A stretch of DNA of 23,159 bases, from the IMG/VR virus record IMGVR_UViG_3300041410_000005, positions 1 through 23,159 of that record, one strand, 5' to 3'. Position numbers and translations under genes: made by a program. The notes beneath the pieces were generated by a model. That model had not been told where the DNA came from and did no database searches. It saw only the letters and a list, made by a program, of their open reading frames with translations. This DNA is from a virus. This document shows positions 21,101-23,159 of the stretch, piece after piece. Every line of letters begins with the position of its first letter. Position 1 is the stretch's first letter.

Positions 21101-23159
21101 CGCCAGGACACCGGCCGGACCACAGCTGACGGCCGGCGCATCACTGTCAACGCCATCGTCGCAGCAGCAAAGCAGTTCGGCGCCAACGTGGTCGACGGCA
21201 CGCTGATGAAGGACCTTCGCAGCCGGGCCGCACAGCACACCGCAGCGGAGCGCCGGGCCGCGTCGAAGTGGATGGAGGCCACGAAGGGCGGGAAGACTGC
21301 CGAAGCCATCAAGGCCAAGCAGGATCAGGTGCTCAACAACGCCGCCGCCCGGGCCGCGCTGGAGGCCGCTGGGCGCGCCCGCCGGGATCTGGACTACCTG
21401 CGCAAGTTCGACCGCCAGACGGTGCGTAAGAACCTGCCCGCCGAGTACCTGGAGCAGATCGACCAGCTACTGGAAGGTGTCGACCTCAAGGCTTCCACGA
21501 CGAACAAGGAGCTGGAGCGCCGCAAGTCCCTGCGCGAGTGGGCGCAGAACCAGGAAGACCTGGGCCTGCCGGTCAACGTCCCCGAGGAACTGCTGGACGC
21601 GGCAAACCTCAAGTCGTGGAAGGAGATGACCGGGGCGCAGTTCGCCGACTTGGTGGACGCTGTGAAGAACATCGAGCACCTAGGCCGGCTGAAGAACAAG
21701 CTGCTGACGCTGAAGGACAAGCGCGCCTTCGACAAGCTGGCCGAGGAAGCGGCGGACACCATCATCCAGCACGGCGGCAAGCCGAAGAAGATCGAGCTGG
21801 AGGGCCGCAACCGCGCGGTTGCCCTGGCTTCTGGCTTCGCTGCCAGCCACCGGAAGATGGCGAGCCTTGTGCGCCAGATGATGGGCGGCAAGGATGGCGG
21901 GGCTCTGTGGGATGCCCTGATTCGGCCCATGAACGAGGCCGGCACCCAAGAGGCGGTGATGATCGAGCAGGCCACCATCCGCCTGCAAGAACTCTACAAG
22001 CCGGTGTTGAAGCTCGGGTTGACCGGCGACAAGCAGTTCATTCCCGAGATCGGCGCGAGCCTGTCCCGAGGTGGCCGGCTGGCGGTTGCCCTGAACTGGG
22101 GCAACGCACAGAACCGCCAGCGGGTGATGGGTGGCGACAACTGGACGGCTGAGCAGGTGGGCGCCATTCTGTCGCGCCTAACCCCTGTCGAAGCCCAGTT
22201 CGTGAATGACGTGTGGGCGTACCTGGACAGCTACTGGCCCGAGATCAAGGCCAAGCAGGAGCGCGTCTCCGGGGTGGTGGAAAAGAAGGTGGAGGCCGAG
22301 CCATTCACCCTGACCCTGGCTGACGGGTCTACCGTGCAGATGCGCGGCGGCTACTACCCCATCAAGTACGACACCGAGCGCTCCACCAAGGCAGAAGCCC
22401 AGGAAGCGGCCGAGGTCGCGAAGGACATGATGCGCGGCGCCTTCACCCGGGCGACCACCCGCAGGGGCCACACCAAGGCTCGGACGGAAGAGGTGAACCG
22501 CCCGGTACGCAAAGACCTGGATGTGATCACCCAGCACGTCACCCAGGTGGTGCACGACCTTGCTTGGCACGAATGGGTGATCGACGCCAATCGCATCCTG
22601 TCCGACAAGCGGATTGAAGGCGCGGTGCGCACGTACTACGGCCACGACGTGCTGCGCACCATGAAAGACGACGTGGCCGGCATCGCCACGGCCGATGTCA
22701 AGGCGCAGACCGCGGTGGACAAGGGGCTGCTGTTCGCACGCTCGCAAGTCTCCAGGGCCACCATGGGCCTGTCTTTCACGACGGCGCTGCTGCAACCGTT
22801 CGGCCTGACCCAATCCATGGTTCGCATCGGCACGGCGCACGTCCTGCGTGGCGCTGCGCAGTGGGCCGGCGATGCCGCGCGGATGCGCAACACTATGAAG
22901 CAGATCGGCGAGAAGTCCGACTTCATGCGCCTTCGGTCGAAGACCATGAACCGGGAGATCAGCGAGATCACCCAGCGCGTCAATGGCCGGTCGAAGGTCA
23001 TGACGGTGATCGATTCGGGGCTGTTTGTGCTCACGACGAAGATGCAGCTCGTGGCCGACATCCCCACCTGGCTCGGGGCGTACAACAAGGCGATCTCTGA
23101 AGGATTGGACGAAGACACCTCGGTTGCTCGGGCTGACCAGGCTGTTCTCGATGCCCAGG
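18197..23159 (+). CDS. Giant internal virion protein with HExxH motif (partial, 3' end outside window)
   Basis: The frame is open from ATG 18197 to the window end (at least 1654 residues); I checked it codon by codon through about 21700 and at the end, with no stop seen between. It takes the place of T7 gp16 but shows no recognised lytic transglycosylase domain so far. The N-terminus repeats a short acidic motif, FDEFFD (4-9) and FDSFFD (34-39). Residues about 150-400 are helical and Gly/Ala-rich. A low-complexity linker spans about 594-649, where the coding signal sits in another frame. FLHETGHFFLE carries HETGH at 677-681, a zincin-like HExxH motif, with E732/E736 in HERFAESVEQY as a possible third ligand. 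Long coiled segments follow, and the last 300 residues include YYPIKYDTERSTKAEA, as in large polyvalent phage proteins. Such proteins are ejected into the host with the DNA. Confidence 0.88.
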   Translation, partial: MASFDEFFDAEEKRVKQADAQRMVPGSPANDAGFDSFFDQQQGVQRRANLREAAATSPEQAGEAARLAKRYPAPEDVLLRNLRDVQIQAAVEDADQRLKTSPKLAQALGDKPFLYKQTADDVPVLASLEQFAADTWGSVKAGTYSASRGAGGFFQGGFELVAPLLDVLENYPEVGGNPLRRVAEGFSMLGEANKQSAAAVRPKTDGPLEGGFQSGIESFTQNAIALPAAFLNPSASLAMMTGFTGGNAYEDARAKGLPMSQALPYATSQAAIEYATERLPLLKLIGDVKAGTPFLKTLATQAALEIPGEQVATVLQDLNEWAVLNPEKPFAEYVKERPNAALQTLVATVVGTGGNVTLTTAIEKAVNTVAKAGQQQDQAQQFSEALGKMLETAEKSKLRERNPEDFHDLMEKVVGEGEIYVDAEVLNQLPVEDQQALPPAVIQQVPAAIASGGSIAMSMADVLTLAPGTPLQDLLLKNARATPDAPSMADASQADEQAKEWTKAEGERVVNDALAQQEAVASAEAVKQQVLEQLNTAGRFRPAVNEQYATFVAAFYSAMAGRAGVTPQELAAKYPLRVVSTLAQEQALNQNGDDGQAAGATEADLPGEQPTVAGGVREAGERPANPAGGRSADAAASVEDAAPVRHEALAQGARGTFSPSRLEIALGSNADLSTFLHETGHFFLEVAADMASQPNAPADLQKDIATLMQWFGVPDVQTWNGMSLDQQRPYHERFAESVEQYLMEGRAPSVELLPVFRRFRTWLASVYKSVQNFLGNKKDSPIQLSDEVRQVLDRMLASQEQIAQAEEVAGLVPDEEATQRAVEKLTARSLRDLKWTVGARSKAIKALQAEAKSTRKAVEAEVRAEIEALPAMQAKVALKGKTLAADDLELVAVTFGFDSADAMLQAIDALGSKTDLVKAMTDQRMLQEHGDLIDQQAIEQAANEAVHNQARARALASELRTQAEAMNQRQDTGRTTADGRRITVNAIVAAAKQFGANVVDGTLMKDLRSRAAQHTAAERRAASKWMEATKGGKTAEAIKAKQDQVLNNAAARAALEAAGRARRDLDYLRKFDRQTVRKNLPAEYLEQIDQLLEGVDLKASTTNKELERRKSLREWAQNQEDLGLPVNVPEELLDAANLKSWKEMTGAQFADLVDAVKNIEHLGRLKNKLLTLKDKRAFDKLAEEAADTIIQHGGKPKKIELEGRNRAVALASGFAASHRKMASLVRQMMGGKDGGALWDALIRPMNEAGTQEAVMIEQATIRLQELYKPVLKLGLTGDKQFIPEIGASLSRGGRLAVALNWGNAQNRQRVMGGDNWTAEQVGAILSRLTPVEAQFVNDVWAYLDSYWPEIKAKQERVSGVVEKKVEAEPFTLTLADGSTVQMRGGYYPIKYDTERSTKAEAQEAAEVAKDMMRGAFTRATTRRGHTKARTEEVNRPVRKDLDVITQHVTQVVHDLAWHEWVIDANRILSDKRIEGAVRTYYGHDVLRTMKDDVAGIATADVKAQTAVDKGLLFARSQVSRATMGLSFTTALLQPFGLTQSMVRIGTAHVLRGAAQWAGDAARMRNTMKQIGEKSDFMRLRSKTMNREISEITQRVNGRSKVMTVIDSGLFVLTTKMQLVADIPTWLGAYNKAISEGLDEDTSVARADQAVLDAQ
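19977..20144 (+). CDS. Candidate overlapping gene inside the giant protein gene
   Basis: An ORF of 55 codons in the +1 frame relative to the host gene, ATG 19977 to TAG 20142-20144. By hand count 50 of its 55 sense codons end in G or C, whereas only 18 of 55 host-frame codons do over the same bases. Host-frame values are about 48 of 58 just before (19802-19975) and 33 of 36 just after. The peptide (MDKQLAQLKQISQANSQQWR, then EAFEKPANDP and RLMRLLQLKTPRLF) looks like a normal helical protein, while the host frame here gives only an Ala/Gly/Pro/Glu-rich linker. Only a weak GGGGA is close upstream; in-frame starts at 19968 (ATG) and 19941 (TTG) also exist. It may be a small overlapping gene, a frameshift-made alternative C-terminus, or a past insertion. 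No known family. Confidence 0.45.
   Translation: MDKQLAQLKQISQANSQQWREAFEKPANDPQILLAADRLMRLLQLKTPRLFDMKR

Noticed and set aside
1-23159. tRNA genes, CRISPR arrays, insertion sequences or attachment sites
   Set aside because: No cloverleaf, regularly spaced repeats, transposase or integrase was recognised; the window is almost fully packed with phage genes.

Overview
The window is a dense, single-strand stretch of a podovirus (or prophage) genome of the Bordetella phage BPP-1 type. Every gene I can support reads on the + strand. GC is high and third codon positions are mostly G or C. The terminase, portal, Bbp19-like, scaffold, Bbp17-like capsid, Bbp16-like cement, adaptor, nozzle and internal-protein order is that of BPP-1-like phages of betaproteobacteria. 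The host is therefore probably a member of the Burkholderiales (inference). No integrase, repressor, lysis gene, tRNA, CRISPR array or diversity-generating retroelement lies inside the window, so lifestyle cannot be decided here.

Layout. 1-3.8 kb: end of the early region, with small Cys-rich proteins, a prim-pol/RepA-type primase-helicase (500-2428), a cluster of ten GTCCCG/CGGGAC hexamers that looks like an iteron or operator array (2430-2559), a RusA-like resolvase (2652-3032) and three small genes, the last with a helix-turn-helix. At 3844-3860, just before the small terminase gene, there is a near-consensus sigma54-type promoter sequence. 3.86-5.7 kb: DNA packaging (TerS, TerL). 5.7-10.4 kb: head module (small Pro/Gly-rich protein, portal, Bbp19-like protein, scaffold, major capsid, cement protein, small head protein), closed by a clear intrinsic terminator at 10418-10442. 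10.46-12.67 kb: two accessory genes, a beta-rich fibre-like protein and a sulfatase-family enzyme that keeps the CxPxR formylglycine motif. 12.67-15.57 kb: tail adaptor and tail nozzle. 15.5-23.16 kb: GNAT-like protein and three ejection/internal virion proteins, the last a giant protein (at least 1654 residues) cut by the window end.

How it works together. The primase-helicase probably starts replication, perhaps at the adjacent repeat array, and RusA resolves branches before packaging. Head and tail genes are translationally coupled by ATGA/TGATG overlaps. The most interesting points are the sulfatase inside the virion module, the iteron-like array, the sigma54-like site at the early/late boundary, and a 55-codon stretch (19977-20144) inside the giant ejection-protein gene where the coding signal switches to another reading frame and back.
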